Positions 8,681 to 17,212 are shown, counted from the stretch's first letter. The stretch: DNA of 39,017 bases from Candidatus Gottesmanbacteria bacterium RBG_16_52_11 (GCA_001779095.1 MFJD01000008.1:1873-40889); one strand, 5' to 3'. Notes: generated by a model not told the origin, from the letters alone. Translations and numbers: made by a program.

Positions 8681-9535
8681 ATGGCTAATATCCGGCTGAT
8701 TAAAGGCAGAATTAAAACGGCGAAAAACATCGCCCAGATTACCAAAGCCATGGAACTGGTAGCGGCATCCAAAATGAAAAAAGCCCAGGCTGAAGCCCTG
8801 GCCGGACGGGTATATGCCGGTAAAATTCACGAAATGGTGCACAGCCTGGCAGCCAGGACAGATTCCAAGCATCATCCGCTCCTGACGCCGCCCCGCAGCG
8901 ACGCCGGAAAGTTACTGGTGATACTCGTTTCCACGAACAAAGGTCTGGCCGGAGGTCTGAATACGAATTTATTCCGGTATCTGATGAAGACGGAAACGGC
9001 AGATGCCGGACATGAGTATATAACGCTCGGCAAAAAGGGTGCGGACTTCCTGGTCAGGATCGGCCGGGAAGTAGTGGCGGATTTTTCGGACACTACTCCC
9101 TGGGTCAGTGCGGTACCGCCGGTCATAGAATTGGCTACAGGTAAATTTCTGAGCGGCACTTGCCGGAGAGTTGATATTGTTTATAGTGATTTCATTTCCG
9201 CACTTATTCAGGTACCGACCCGGAAAACCGTGCTACCGCTGTCTCTGGCAAAAGTCGAAAGTCAGGCTGTCAGACCGGCGGATATCGAAATTGAACCTTC
9301 AGTTGAGGAAGTGTTCAGTACCCTTCTGCCGCACTATATCGAAAACCAGCTGCGGGATGCGGTTCTTGAGGCTGAAGCCAGCGAGCATTCCGCCAGAATG
9401 ATTGCCATGCGCAATGCAACCGATAATGCAGTTTCACTGATGCAGGAACTGACACTCGTATATAACAAAGCCAGACAGGAGAAAATTACTTACGAAATAA
9501 CCGATATGATCACCGCCCGGCTGGCAGTCAGCTGA
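8681..9535 (+). CDS. atpG: F-type ATP synthase subunit gamma
   Basis: Central rotor shaft, 284 aa. The N-terminal helix (IKGRIKTAKNIAQITKAMELVAASKMKKAQ) and the C-terminal helix (MIAMRNATDNAVSLMQELTLVYNKARQEKIT) are highly conserved and form the antiparallel coiled coil that rotates inside alpha3beta3. The central Rossmann-like domain (about 75-210) contains LLVILVSTNKGLAGGLNTNLFR. Length is normal. It lies six bases after atpA and is followed by an AAAGGAG ribosome-binding site for atpD. Confidence 0.97.
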   Translation: MANIRLIKGRIKTAKNIAQITKAMELVAASKMKKAQAEALAGRVYAGKIHEMVHSLAARTDSKHHPLLTPPRSDAGKLLVILVSTNKGLAGGLNTNLFRYLMKTETADAGHEYITLGKKGADFLVRIGREVVADFSDTTPWVSAVPPVIELATGKFLSGTCRRVDIVYSDFISALIQVPTRKTVLPLSLAKVESQAVRPADIEIEPSVEEVFSTLLPHYIENQLRDAVLEAEASEHSARMIAMRNATDNAVSLMQELTLVYNKARQEKITYEITDMITARLAVS

Positions 9536-9543
9536 GACGTTAA

Positions 9544-10965
<1,422 letters not shown>

Positions 10966-10966
10966 C

Positions 10967-11072
10967 GTATATAAGTATATATGTATTCAGGTATATAGGT
11001 ATTAAGGCAAGGTTCAGAATAATTTATTATAACCAAATACCCGGATACCTAGATACTTAAATACCTAAATAC
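10967..11072 (+). repeat. Phased 8-nt repeat forming an inverted repeat between atpD and atpC
   Basis: The left arm (10967-11002) has GTAT at exactly every eighth base, five times (10967, 10975, 10983, 10991, 10999). The right arm (11037-11072) has ATAC at exactly every eighth base, five times (11037, 11045, 11053, 11061, 11069). The arms are inverted copies separated by 34 bases, so the RNA could form a long imperfect hairpin. It ends three bases before the atpC ATG, leaving no room for a normal Shine-Dalgarno. Confidence 0.9.
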
Positions 11073-11074
11073 CT

Positions 11075-11506
11075 ATGGCTACATTCATGCTCGAAATCGT
11101 CACACCCCAGCGGATCGCATTTACCGAAAGCGTTGAAGCCGTCTATGCACCGACACCGGCCGGCAGAGTGGGCATACTGCCGCGTCATATGGCACTGTTC
11201 ACCTCACTTTCAGAAGGGGAAGTTAAAATAAAAACTCCGACCCGGGAGTATTTTCTGGCAATCGGGGGCGGATTCATGGAAGTCACCCGGGATAAGGTTT
11301 CCATTCTTGTCTCCCGCGCAGTTCACGCGGATGAGGTGAATGTATCGGAAATCGAAAAAGCCAGACATGCAGCACAAGAAGCCATCAGCAGGCGCGTAAA
11401 GGGTGAGGAACTGGCAAATGCCCAGGCGATCCTGCGCCGCAGCTTAATCGAACTCCGGGTCGCCCGGCGGCACCGGCGCTACACACCGCCGACGCTCGAA
11501 GTCTGA
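11075..11506 (+). CDS. atpC: F-type ATP synthase subunit epsilon
   Basis: Epsilon subunit, 143 aa, which joins gamma to the c-ring and can inhibit ATP hydrolysis. The N-terminal beta-sandwich is clear (FMLEIVTPQRIAFTESVEAVYAPTPAGRVGILPRHMALFT, read as overlapping pieces, then EYFLAIGGGFMEV). The C-terminal helical hairpin is present (ARHAAQEAISRRV, ANAQAILRRSLIELRVARR). The ATG at 11075 directly abuts the inverted repeat and has no Shine-Dalgarno. Translation may depend on atpD coupling or on the hairpin bringing the sites together, which is inference. It is the last gene of the operon. Confidence 0.95.
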   Translation: MATFMLEIVTPQRIAFTESVEAVYAPTPAGRVGILPRHMALFTSLSEGEVKIKTPTREYFLAIGGGFMEVTRDKVSILVSRAVHADEVNVSEIEKARHAAQEAISRRVKGEELANAQAILRRSLIELRVARRHRRYTPPTLEV

Positions 11507-11511
11507 TTACC

Positions 11512-11576
11512 GGGGTCTTTTTCAGCTTATTGACACTTCTTGTATCACTACGTTAAACTCCGCTAACGGAGACCCC
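11512..11576 (+). promoter_or_regulatory. Promoter and start-masking inverted repeat before the CBS gene
   Basis: TTGACA (11530-11535) with TAAACT 18 bases downstream is a plausible promoter. GGGGTCT (11512-11518), upstream of the promoter, is a perfect complement of AGACCCC (11570-11576), which overlaps the GGAG ribosome-binding site and touches the ATG at 11577. Readthrough RNA from atpC could mask the start, whereas RNA from the local promoter lacks the left arm. Confidence 0.45.
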
Positions 11577-12065
11577 ATGAATGTCAGTGACGTCATGAGT
11601 AAGAGTGTTACGACCGCACCTCCGACCATGAAACTGAAGGAGGTTTGGAAACTCATTTTCAGTAAAAACATCAACGCCCTTCCGGTCATCGATGCCAATA
11701 AAAAACTGGTCGGCATCGTCACAAAGGATGACCTACTCTCCAAGCTGTATCCGGACTATGACGAATTTATTGCGGATTTCGCTTCAGCAAGCGATTTTGA
11801 GGCAATGGAAAATAAGCTTCAGGAAATCTTAACTTCGACTGCCCGTGATGTCATGAATAAGCGGGTAGTCTTTACCAGGGTGGACACTCCGGCACTGCGG
11901 GCGCTGTCGCGGATGATCGCCCGGCACGTGAATCAGCTGCCGGTACTGGGTGAGGGAGACAGGGTAATCGGCATGGTAACCAAGGGTGATATTTTCCGGG
12001 CATTATTCCAGCAGAAATTCGCAACGATAATTCCGGGTAAAAAGCAGCCGAAACGGAAGTCCTGA
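11577..12065 (+). CDS. CBS-pair domain protein
   Basis: A 162-aa soluble protein made of two CBS motifs in tandem: the first at about 1-60 (VSDVMSKSVTTAPPTMKLKE, LPVIDANKKLVGIVTKDDLL), the second at about 88-150 (ARDVMNKRVVFTRVDTPALRAL, LPVLGEGDRVIGMVTKGDIF). Such pairs form a Bateman module that binds adenosine nucleotides. No catalytic domain is fused. Coming directly after the ATP synthase operon, it could sense ATP/AMP, but that is an inference. It ends with a basic tail (GKKQPKRKS). ATG 11577 follows GGAG at a suitable distance. Confidence 0.9.
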   Translation: MNVSDVMSKSVTTAPPTMKLKEVWKLIFSKNINALPVIDANKKLVGIVTKDDLLSKLYPDYDEFIADFASASDFEAMENKLQEILTSTARDVMNKRVVFTRVDTPALRALSRMIARHVNQLPVLGEGDRVIGMVTKGDIFRALFQQKFATIIPGKKQPKRKS

Positions 12066-12085
12066 TCATTTATAAACCGTGGTAC

Positions 12086-12132
12086 CGGTCTGACCGGTGC
12101 GTTAGCACTCATTAATCATAGTTGCTAACCGG
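12086..12132 (+). other. Stem-loops in the CBS-pyrG intergenic region
   Basis: ACCGG/CCGGT forms a small hairpin at 12084-12098. GTTAGCA (12101-12107) pairs perfectly with TGCTAAC (12123-12129), and the stem can extend through CCGG. No T-run follows directly, so this is not a classical terminator. It may end the CBS transcript or be a regulatory element of pyrG. Confidence 0.4.
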
Positions 12133-12203
12133 AAAAACTGCCGCCCACTGAGCGGTTAATTGTGTTTGTTATTCGGAAATCCCGCTGATACCGCTGCGCT
12201 CCA

Positions 12204-12232
12204 TTGACGATAGACAGCTGTTTTGGTATCTT
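12204..12232 (+). promoter_or_regulatory. pyrG promoter, probably giving a leaderless mRNA
   Basis: TTGACG (12204-12209) and TATCTT (12227-12232) are separated by 17 bases. The pyrG ATG begins at 12238, five bases after the -10 box, which is where transcription would start. No Shine-Dalgarno is present. Confidence 0.6.
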
Positions 12233-12237
12233 TGGCT

Positions 12238-13905
12238 ATGCCCACTAAATACATCTTCGTTTCCGGCGGGGTGATCTCCGGAATCGGTAAAGGAAACGTC
12301 ACAGCCGCCATTGCTCTGCTTCTTCAGAACCGCGGTTTCAGTGTCACCTGCGTTAAGTGTGAAAACTACCTGAATATCGATGCCGGTCTTATCAATCCCG
12401 TAGAACACGGTGATCCATATCTCATGGAGGACGGAACGGAATCCGACATGGACATGGGTACTTATGAAAAATACCTGGGCAAAAACATGCATCGGCACAA
12501 TTTCGTCACCATGGGGCAAATTTATAAGGCAGTCATCGACAGGGAGCGGAGCTTCGGTTATAAAGGCGAGGACGTCGAAGCCATACCGCATGTCACCGAT
12601 GAAATCATCAAAAGGATCGGTGAAGCCGGACAGAAGGAAAAAGCCGATATAGTCATAATCGAACTCGGCGGGACTGCCGGGGAATACCAGAACATGCTTT
12701 ATTACGAAGCGTCACGGATTTTATCAAGGATTAAAACCAACAGCGTCATACATGTGCATGTCAGTTACCTGCCGACACCGATTCACCTGGGTGAACCGAA
12801 AACCAAACCGACACAGCTTTCGGTCCGGACCCTGAACTCAATGGGTATACAACCGGATTTCATAGTTGCCCGGTCAGAAAAGCCGGTTGATGACAGGCGA
12901 CGCGAGCGGTTTGCCCTTTTCTGTAATGTCGATCCGGACCATATCATTAACAGTGTTGATCTGACGACACCATATGAAGCCCCGTTACATTATGCCCAGC
13001 AGAAATTCGATGAAAAGATCCTGACCATGCTGGGACTGCCGCTGGGCAGGCTCAGGCTCGGGGATTGGAAGCAGATGGTAGGCAAAGCCCTGGCCAAAAA
13101 ACGGGATGAGATTACCATTGCCATCGTCGGCAAGTATTTTGCCACCGGTGAATATCAGCTGCGGGACAGTTACGCAGCACTTCTGGATGCGATCAGTCAT
13201 GCCGGATGGGAATCCGGAGTGAAAGCCGTGACCAAATGGATTCAGGCTGAAAAGCTGGAAAAAGGAGACCTCAGTCAGCTGGAAGGCGCGGACGGTATTA
13301 TCGTTCCGATTGGCTGGGGCCCGCGGGGCGTGGAGGGCAAAATCACCGCTGTCGGGTATGCCCGGACGCGGAAAGTACCATACCTGGGACTCTGCTACGG
13401 AATGCAGCTGGCTGTCGTTGAATACGCCAGAAACGTACTCCGGCTCGAAAACGCGCATACTTTGGAATGCGACAGCGATACGGCGTATCCGGTAATCCAT
13501 ATGGTTACCGGTCAGGATGAGATGCTGAAACGGCGGGCATACGGCGGAACGATGCGGCTGGGCCGCTGGGACTGTAAAGTGAAACCCGGGACGATGGCAG
13601 ATGAAATTTATAGCTCCCGGAACGGTTTTTCAGATCCCGGCAAGAAAGTTGTAGGTGAGCGCCACCGGCACCGGTATGAATTCAACAACAAATATGCCTC
13701 GGATTTTGAAAAGGCCGGGCTGGTTCTGGCCGGTCGGTCGGTGGTCGAAAATCTCGTGGAAATCATCGAGCTGCCTAAATCTGAACATCCTTTCTTTTTC
13801 GGAACCCAGTACCATCCCGAATACCGGTCACGCCCGCTGGAACCCCATCCGGTATTCCTGGCATTCATCGAAGCTTGTCGTAAACAGTCCGAACTGGTAA
13901 AATAG
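12238..13905 (+). CDS. pyrG: CTP synthase
   Basis: Makes CTP from UTP, ATP and glutamine; 555 aa from ATG 12238. The synthetase domain opens with KYIFVSGGVISGIGKGNVTA. The usual bacterial sequence is GGVVSSLGKG, so the P-loop is diverged but keeps the GKG lysine. The INPVEHGDPYLMEDGTESDMDMG region is the UTP/Mg site. The C-terminal class I glutamine amidotransferase has the nucleophile Cys in YLGLCYGMQLAV and His-Glu in QYHPEYRSRPL, so it should use glutamine. TTG at 12223 in the same frame is rejected because it would lie before the predicted transcription start. It is followed 24 bases later by rplS. Confidence 0.95.
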   Translation: MPTKYIFVSGGVISGIGKGNVTAAIALLLQNRGFSVTCVKCENYLNIDAGLINPVEHGDPYLMEDGTESDMDMGTYEKYLGKNMHRHNFVTMGQIYKAVIDRERSFGYKGEDVEAIPHVTDEIIKRIGEAGQKEKADIVIIELGGTAGEYQNMLYYEASRILSRIKTNSVIHVHVSYLPTPIHLGEPKTKPTQLSVRTLNSMGIQPDFIVARSEKPVDDRRRERFALFCNVDPDHIINSVDLTTPYEAPLHYAQQKFDEKILTMLGLPLGRLRLGDWKQMVGKALAKKRDEITIAIVGKYFATGEYQLRDSYAALLDAISHAGWESGVKAVTKWIQAEKLEKGDLSQLEGADGIIVPIGWGPRGVEGKITAVGYARTRKVPYLGLCYGMQLAVVEYARNVLRLENAHTLECDSDTAYPVIHMVTGQDEMLKRRAYGGTMRLGRWDCKVKPGTMADEIYSSRNGFSDPGKKVVGERHRHRYEFNNKYASDFEKAGLVLAGRSVVENLVEIIELPKSEHPFFFGTQYHPEYRSRPLEPHPVFLAFIEACRKQSELVK

Positions 13906-13929
13906 CTTTCTGATTCGCTGAGATCGCCT

Positions 13930-14352
13930 ATGGCAATAAAAATCACGTGGACACAGCCGGACAAGCAGGATGCCAAGCCGACCGTCGCCGGAATCGGTGA
14001 CACGGTCAGGGTTCACTACAAACTGATTGAAAAGGAAAAAGTATCCGGCAAGGCAAAGCGGGAAGTGCATGTAACGACACGGGAAAGAATCCAGGTTTTT
14101 GAGGGCATCCTGATTGCTGTCCGGGGTTCCGGATCCGACACGATGATGACGGTCAGACGGATCGGTACCGGTGCGATCGGCATTGAGCGGATTTTTCCCC
14201 TTACATCACCATGGATCAGGAAGCTGGAAGTCAAAAAACGTGCCGATGTCCGCCGGGCTAAGCTGTATTATCTGCGCGCCCGGAAAGGCAGACTGGCGAG
14301 CAAGCTGAATGAAGCCGATGTTCGGAAAAACGCCACGGCAGGTGTTGGGTAA
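13930..14352 (+). CDS. rplS: 50S ribosomal protein L19 (bL19)
   Basis: A 140-aa protein of the large ribosomal subunit at the 30S-50S interface. The core is clear: GIGDTVRVHYKLIE, RIQVFEGILIAVRGSG, TVRRIGTGAIGIERIFPL, then VRRAKLYYLRARKGRLAS. Compared with classical bL19 there is an added basic segment of about 15-20 residues after KLIEKEK (VSGKAKREVHVTTRE) and a longer N-terminus, which is common in CPR versions as far as I recall. The 3' end overlaps the following yraN gene by about 40 bases. No Shine-Dalgarno is obvious. Confidence 0.95.
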   Translation: MAIKITWTQPDKQDAKPTVAGIGDTVRVHYKLIEKEKVSGKAKREVHVTTRERIQVFEGILIAVRGSGSDTMMTVRRIGTGAIGIERIFPLTSPWIRKLEVKKRADVRRAKLYYLRARKGRLASKLNEADVRKNATAGVG

Positions 14353-14692
14353 TAACGGAGAAGACCTGGCAGCTAGCTACCTCACCAAAAACGGGTACCG
14401 CATCTTAACCCGTAATTTCCGGACCAGATTCGGGGAGCTCGATATAGTCTGCCTTAAAGCCGGGACGGTGGTTTATGTTGAAGTCAAAACCCGGATAGGG
14501 AGGCTGTTCGGTACACCGGAAGAGGCTATCACTACCCGTAAGATCAGACGGATACTGACGGCGGCAAACATTTTCCAGTCCGCACATCCGGAACTACCTG
14601 AATCGATACGGCTGGATTGCGTGTCAGTCGAGTTTGATCCAAGTTCGGGAAAACTGGCCCGGCTCGAACACATAGAAAATATAACCCAGTGA
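14309..14692 (+). CDS. yraN: YraN/UPF0102 family endonuclease-like protein
   Basis: A 127-aa protein of the UPF0102 family, which has a Holliday-junction-resolvase/PD-(D/E)XK-like fold. Typical blocks are LGNNGEDLAASYLTKNGYRI, then the active-site-like RFGELDIVCLKAGTVVYVEVKTR (Glu, Asp and the E-V-K triad) and PEEAITTRKIRRI. The start is uncertain: ATG 14309 or ATG 14318 both overlap the end of rplS, and the rplS-yraN pair is a common bacterial neighbourhood. The biological role of the family is not settled. The stop lies nine bases before the extended -10 of the tRNA-Lys promoter. Confidence 0.9.
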   Translation: MKPMFGKTPRQVLGNNGEDLAASYLTKNGYRILTRNFRTRFGELDIVCLKAGTVVYVEVKTRIGRLFGTPEEAITTRKIRRILTAANIFQSAHPELPESIRLDCVSVEFDPSSGKLARLEHIENITQ

Positions 14693-14700
14693 GTAATTTT

Positions 14701-14709
14701 TGATATAAT
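14701..14709 (+). promoter_or_regulatory. Extended -10 promoter, original tRNA-Lys promoter
   Basis: TGATATAAT gives a TGnTATAAT extended -10 with no clear -35. Transcription would start near 14716, eight bases before the tRNA-Lys-like fragment at 14724. It now reads into a hairpin followed by CTTTT rather than into the intact tRNA. Confidence 0.6.
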
Positions 14710-14723
14710 GAAGTGTCGTTAAA

Positions 14724-14773
14724 GGGCCCATAGCTCAACGGCAGATCCGCCGGCTGGCGGACTTTTAAGCTAT
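14724..14773 (+). repeat. Hairpin-interrupted duplicate of the tRNA-Lys 5' part
   Basis: Bases 14724-14745 are identical to the first 22 bases of the intact tRNA-Lys (15022-15043). Then comes a 16-base perfect hairpin TCCGCC-ggct-GGCGGA (14746-14761) where the tRNA has the eight bases 15044-15051. Then CTTTTAAGCTAT (14762-14773) again matches the tRNA anticodon loop and stem (15052-15063). The tRNA 3' half is missing. The next base completes the ATG of the GIY-YIG gene. Confidence 0.9.
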
Positions 14774-15050
14774 GACGACTTGGGTGTACGTTATAATGGA
14801 TGACACCGATAGAATTTATATTAGTCAAACCAATAATCTTGAAAAGAGATTATTACGGCATAGTGGCTACTTAAGTAGCAAGCAGAGTAGTCATACCAAG
14901 AGACGGAAAGGAAAATGGGCAATTAAATATACTGAAAAGTTCAATAACCGCCCAGACGCAATCAGGCGTGAAAAAGAGTTGAAGTCGTACCGAGGAAGAG
15001 AGTATATTAGGCAAATACTTCGGGCCCATAGCTCAACGGCAGAGCAGTAG
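14772..15050 (+). CDS. Small GIY-YIG nuclease-like protein inserted at tRNA-Lys
   Basis: A 92-aa single GIY-YIG domain protein of the UvrC N-terminal-like superfamily. Motifs are WVYVIMDD (for GIY), RIYISQTNNLEKRL (for YIG and the catalytic Arg) and DAIRREKELKSYRGREY (catalytic Glu). The YIG motif reads YIS, a Gly-to-Ser change that may affect activity. The start codon is built from the end of the tRNA-like duplicate, and the last eight or so residues (AHSSTAEQ) and the stop are encoded by the 5' part of the intact tRNA-Lys. The gene therefore fits exactly between two tRNA-derived sequences, a sign of insertion as a cassette. It is A+T-richer than the genes before it. Whether it cuts tRNA genes or another target is not known. 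Confidence 0.8.
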   Translation: MTTWVYVIMDDTDRIYISQTNNLEKRLLRHSGYLSSKQSSHTKRRKGKWAIKYTEKFNNRPDAIRREKELKSYRGREYIRQILRAHSSTAEQ

Positions 15051-16768
15051 CCTTTTAAGCTATTGGTTGGAGGTTCGAATCCTCCTGGGCTCACTGATAG
15101 TGTTTTTGAAGTGTTGTACTTATCGTTTAGCTCGAAAAGAGGGGCTAAATTGAGTGTTCCATTTTCTAATTCTGTGTAGGTTGGCAGGTCTTCAAAAACT
15201 AGCCCGAACATGGCAGCATTTTGGAAGGGATTAGTGCTTCCGAACAGTAAATCTTTGAGGTGTTCCATGAAGTACTGGGTGTAGTTTATGAGTATCTGAA
15301 TATCAATCTGCTCTTTCTCTTTCTTTTCTCGTACACCCACGAGACTTACCTTCTCATGCTCCAGTTTTTCTATGTCATCCTCAATCAGTTTGATTGTAGT
15401 TGGAAGTGAGAGCATCTTGATTTTATCTTTCAGCTCATGGATTTCATGCTCAATGCTGATAAGTCGTTCGTTGAGTTTGACAGTTACATCTGATACCTGG
15501 TGCTCCCGTTTGTTCCATTCCCCTAGGAATATATCTCTGAATCTTTTTACAAAGCTCTCATCAAAGTCTACATGCTCCATAAACGTCTCTACACGGGTTT
15601 CTAGTGCGTCTACGGGTATTCTGAAGTATTTATGACCACGGCTACAATGGTAAGCAGGGAAGTGTTTACCAGACTTACCCTTTGAAGCGCTGGCAAGTAG
15701 AGGGTTTCTACACGTCGGGCATAAAATATATTGTTTGTACGGGTAGAGTGGATTCTCCTTCTGCTTCCTCAATCTCCAAGGGTCAACCTTGCCTCGATAA
15801 ATCTTCACAGTGTCGCCATCTTCAACAATAGTTATTTTCCCACGATTAGCCCGATTGAACGTGTCTATTGAAACAAGACCAGGAAACTTACATTTTGTTG
15901 GTTCACCATCAAGCCACTTTTCAGTGTTTACACCAGCGTAAATAGAATTCTGAATGTAGCGCTGCATCTGTTTGATGGTAAGTGGTACTCCTCCCATTTT
16001 ATCAATAATTTTTTGCTTATCAGTTTTATCATGGAGCTTTCTCATTCTCGACTTGTAACCAATGGCGTTTACTTGTTCGACAATCTGTAAATCCGTCAAA
16101 GTTCCTTGTTCTCGAAGTTCAAACATCTTGATAAACCACTGAGCTTCTACAGGGTGAGGTGCAAGAATAACTCTCATGCCATGGGTTGTTTCAATCTTTT
16201 CATTCTGATAACCAGGTGGTGCTGGCCTAACACGATAACCCATACGTACATACCTGACTTCCGCACCTATCATCCTTGTAAGAATGTCCCTTACCTCGCT
16301 TTTACCTCTCTCTGCTTCCAACATTTCAGTCACCCAGGTGGGACTATACTCTGACCAGTTATACTTGAGACCAAGATGGTCGAGAGTATTTACTGTTTGC
16401 GTTCCGATTACTCCATACACGTCAATAAATTGAACCCCATACTTAGCAAACTGAGACTTGAGCAATCCATACATCGTAGCTCCGCCTCTCGTGCCCCTGT
16501 CAATGCTTTTTATGAAAGCGTAGCTGATTTTATTGTGGGGATTTTTACAGTGTTCGAGAGCTTTGAGAATAGGTTGTCTATCTAGCTCTCCCGAAGCCGA
16601 CTCAGTGAACTCGAAAAACTTACTAATAGTAATGTTGCGATTGATGGTCAAACCTAATTGTTCTGCCCGCCGGAGTAGTTGCTGTTTCTGGTCTTCGTGG
16701 CTATCACCCATAAGACCTTGCTTGGTAGAAGATACTCGTAAAATACCGATAGCGTATTCTGTTTTCAT
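14891..16768 (-). CDS. Large serine recombinase (integrase), reading through the attachment site
   Basis: A 625-aa frame. The resolvase domain (about 1-160) starts with YAIGILRVSSTKQGL, whose Ser after Arg-Val is the nucleophile, and includes SYAFIKSIDRGTRGG. The Recombinase domain (about 170-300) has GYRVRPAPPGYQNE and LREQGTLTDLQIVEQVN. A zinc ribbon (about 345-385) has CPTC and CSRGH. A coiled coil (about 430-490) follows. About 558 residues belong to the island; after base 15094 the frame runs antisense through tRNA-Lys (SPGGFEPPTNSLKG is the usual product of such reading) and into the GIY-YIG gene. The original C-terminus was thus probably replaced on integration. The start overlaps the preceding gene by four bases. 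Expected role: integration and excision of the island. Confidence 0.9.
   Translation of the reverse strand: MKTEYAIGILRVSSTKQGLMGDSHEDQKQQLLRRAEQLGLTINRNITISKFFEFTESASGELDRQPILKALEHCKNPHNKISYAFIKSIDRGTRGGATMYGLLKSQFAKYGVQFIDVYGVIGTQTVNTLDHLGLKYNWSEYSPTWVTEMLEAERGKSEVRDILTRMIGAEVRYVRMGYRVRPAPPGYQNEKIETTHGMRVILAPHPVEAQWFIKMFELREQGTLTDLQIVEQVNAIGYKSRMRKLHDKTDKQKIIDKMGGVPLTIKQMQRYIQNSIYAGVNTEKWLDGEPTKCKFPGLVSIDTFNRANRGKITIVEDGDTVKIYRGKVDPWRLRKQKENPLYPYKQYILCPTCRNPLLASASKGKSGKHFPAYHCSRGHKYFRIPVDALETRVETFMEHVDFDESFVKRFRDIFLGEWNKREHQVSDVTVKLNERLISIEHEIHELKDKIKMLSLPTTIKLIEDDIEKLEHEKVSLVGVREKKEKEQIDIQILINYTQYFMEHLKDLLFGSTNPFQNAAMFGLVFEDLPTYTELENGTLNLAPLFELNDKYNTSKTLSVSPGGFEPPTNSLKGYCSAVELWARSICLIYSLPRYDFNSFSRLIASGRLLNFSVYLIAHFPFRLLV
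14980..15008 (+). promoter_or_regulatory. Promoter inside the GIY-YIG gene reading into tRNA-Lys
   Basis: TTGAAG (14980-14985) and TATATT (15003-15008) are 17 bases apart, with a predicted start near 15015, seven bases before the mature tRNA 5' end. It lies in the conserved KELKSYRGREY coding stretch and would replace the original promoter cut off by the insertion. Confidence 0.55.
15022..15093 (+). tRNA. tRNA-Lys(UUU)
   Basis: A complete 72-nt cloverleaf: acceptor GGGCCCA/TGGGCTC (15022-15028 with 15086-15092, one G-U pair), D stem GCTC/GAGC, anticodon stem GTAGC/GCTAT with loop CTTTTAA and anticodon TTT (15054-15056), five-base variable loop, T stem GGAGG/CCTCC with loop TTCGAAT, and discriminator A at 15093. 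CCA is not encoded. Its 5' part overlaps the end of the GIY-YIG gene, and its antisense strand is read through by the recombinase frame. It is the probable attachment site of the island. Confidence 0.97.
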
Positions 16769-16968
16769 TTTCTATTTCTATGTTGGTGTTCCATAATAAG
16801 ATTACTAGATTTTACAACAAACTTCAACTGTCCGTTTCGGTAGTCCTCCAGGACTCTATCTATCATCAAGTTAGCCATTATACGCATACGTTCATCCTGG
16901 CTAAGCGTAACCTTGAACTTTGTTTTCTTCTCTACAATCTGGTCAGTGTAAGATTTATTGTTACTCAT
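16765..16968 (-). CDS. Small hypothetical protein of the recombinase operon
   Basis: A 67-aa protein if started at the ATG at 16968, which overlaps the previous gene's stop by a few bases; an upstream in-frame ATG at 16995 would add nine residues. It is charged and mostly helical (VEKKTKFKVTLSQDERMRIMANLMIDRVLEDY) with no membrane segment. The recombinase start overlaps its end by four bases, so the two are probably translationally coupled. I do not recognise the family. A recombination directionality factor or small DNA-binding partner is possible, since such proteins often sit next to serine integrases, but there is no clear helix-turn-helix. Confidence 0.6.
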   Translation of the reverse strand: MSNNKSYTDQIVEKKTKFKVTLSQDERMRIMANLMIDRVLEDYRNGQLKFVVKSSNLIMEHQHRNRK

Positions 16969-17212
16969 AGCGTTTAGTGTTCCATCTGAGACCACGTTTT
17001 TGGATTTCTTGCATGACGCACCCGTTGTAGTAAGCGGCTGGAGATTTTTTCAACTTCCCTCGACGTTCCATATCTAGTGTGTGGGAACTAAGTTCGTAGC
17101 AAGTTTGAGGGCCAAGTAGATAGATAGCCTTACAATGAAAACCTAAGCCATTGAGGTCATTCAATTTTTCAGCAATAATCCTAGCTTCGGCCTCTATACG
17201 TTCGTGATTCAT
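16961..17212 (-). CDS. Small hypothetical protein of mobile-element type
   Basis: An 83-aa soluble protein. The C-terminal part, KKSPAAYYNGCVMQEIQKRG, resembles the ends of replication-initiation or DnaD-like proteins, where a short 'P-A-A-Y-x-x-G' helix occurs. It follows the winged-helix gene with a four-base overlap, so it might be a detached C-terminal module of that protein. The N-terminal half (RIEAEARIIAEKLNDLNG) is helical. Function unknown; assignment to the island operon is firm from the overlaps. Confidence 0.6.
   Translation of the reverse strand: MNHERIEAEARIIAEKLNDLNGLGFHCKAIYLLGPQTCYELSSHTLDMERRGKLKKSPAAYYNGCVMQEIQKRGLRWNTKRYE

Noticed and set aside
14891-15094. C-terminal 67 residues of the recombinase frame as a real protein domain
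   Set aside because: They are the antisense translation of tRNA-Lys and the GIY-YIG gene; the peptide pattern is a known artefact of reading a tRNA backwards.
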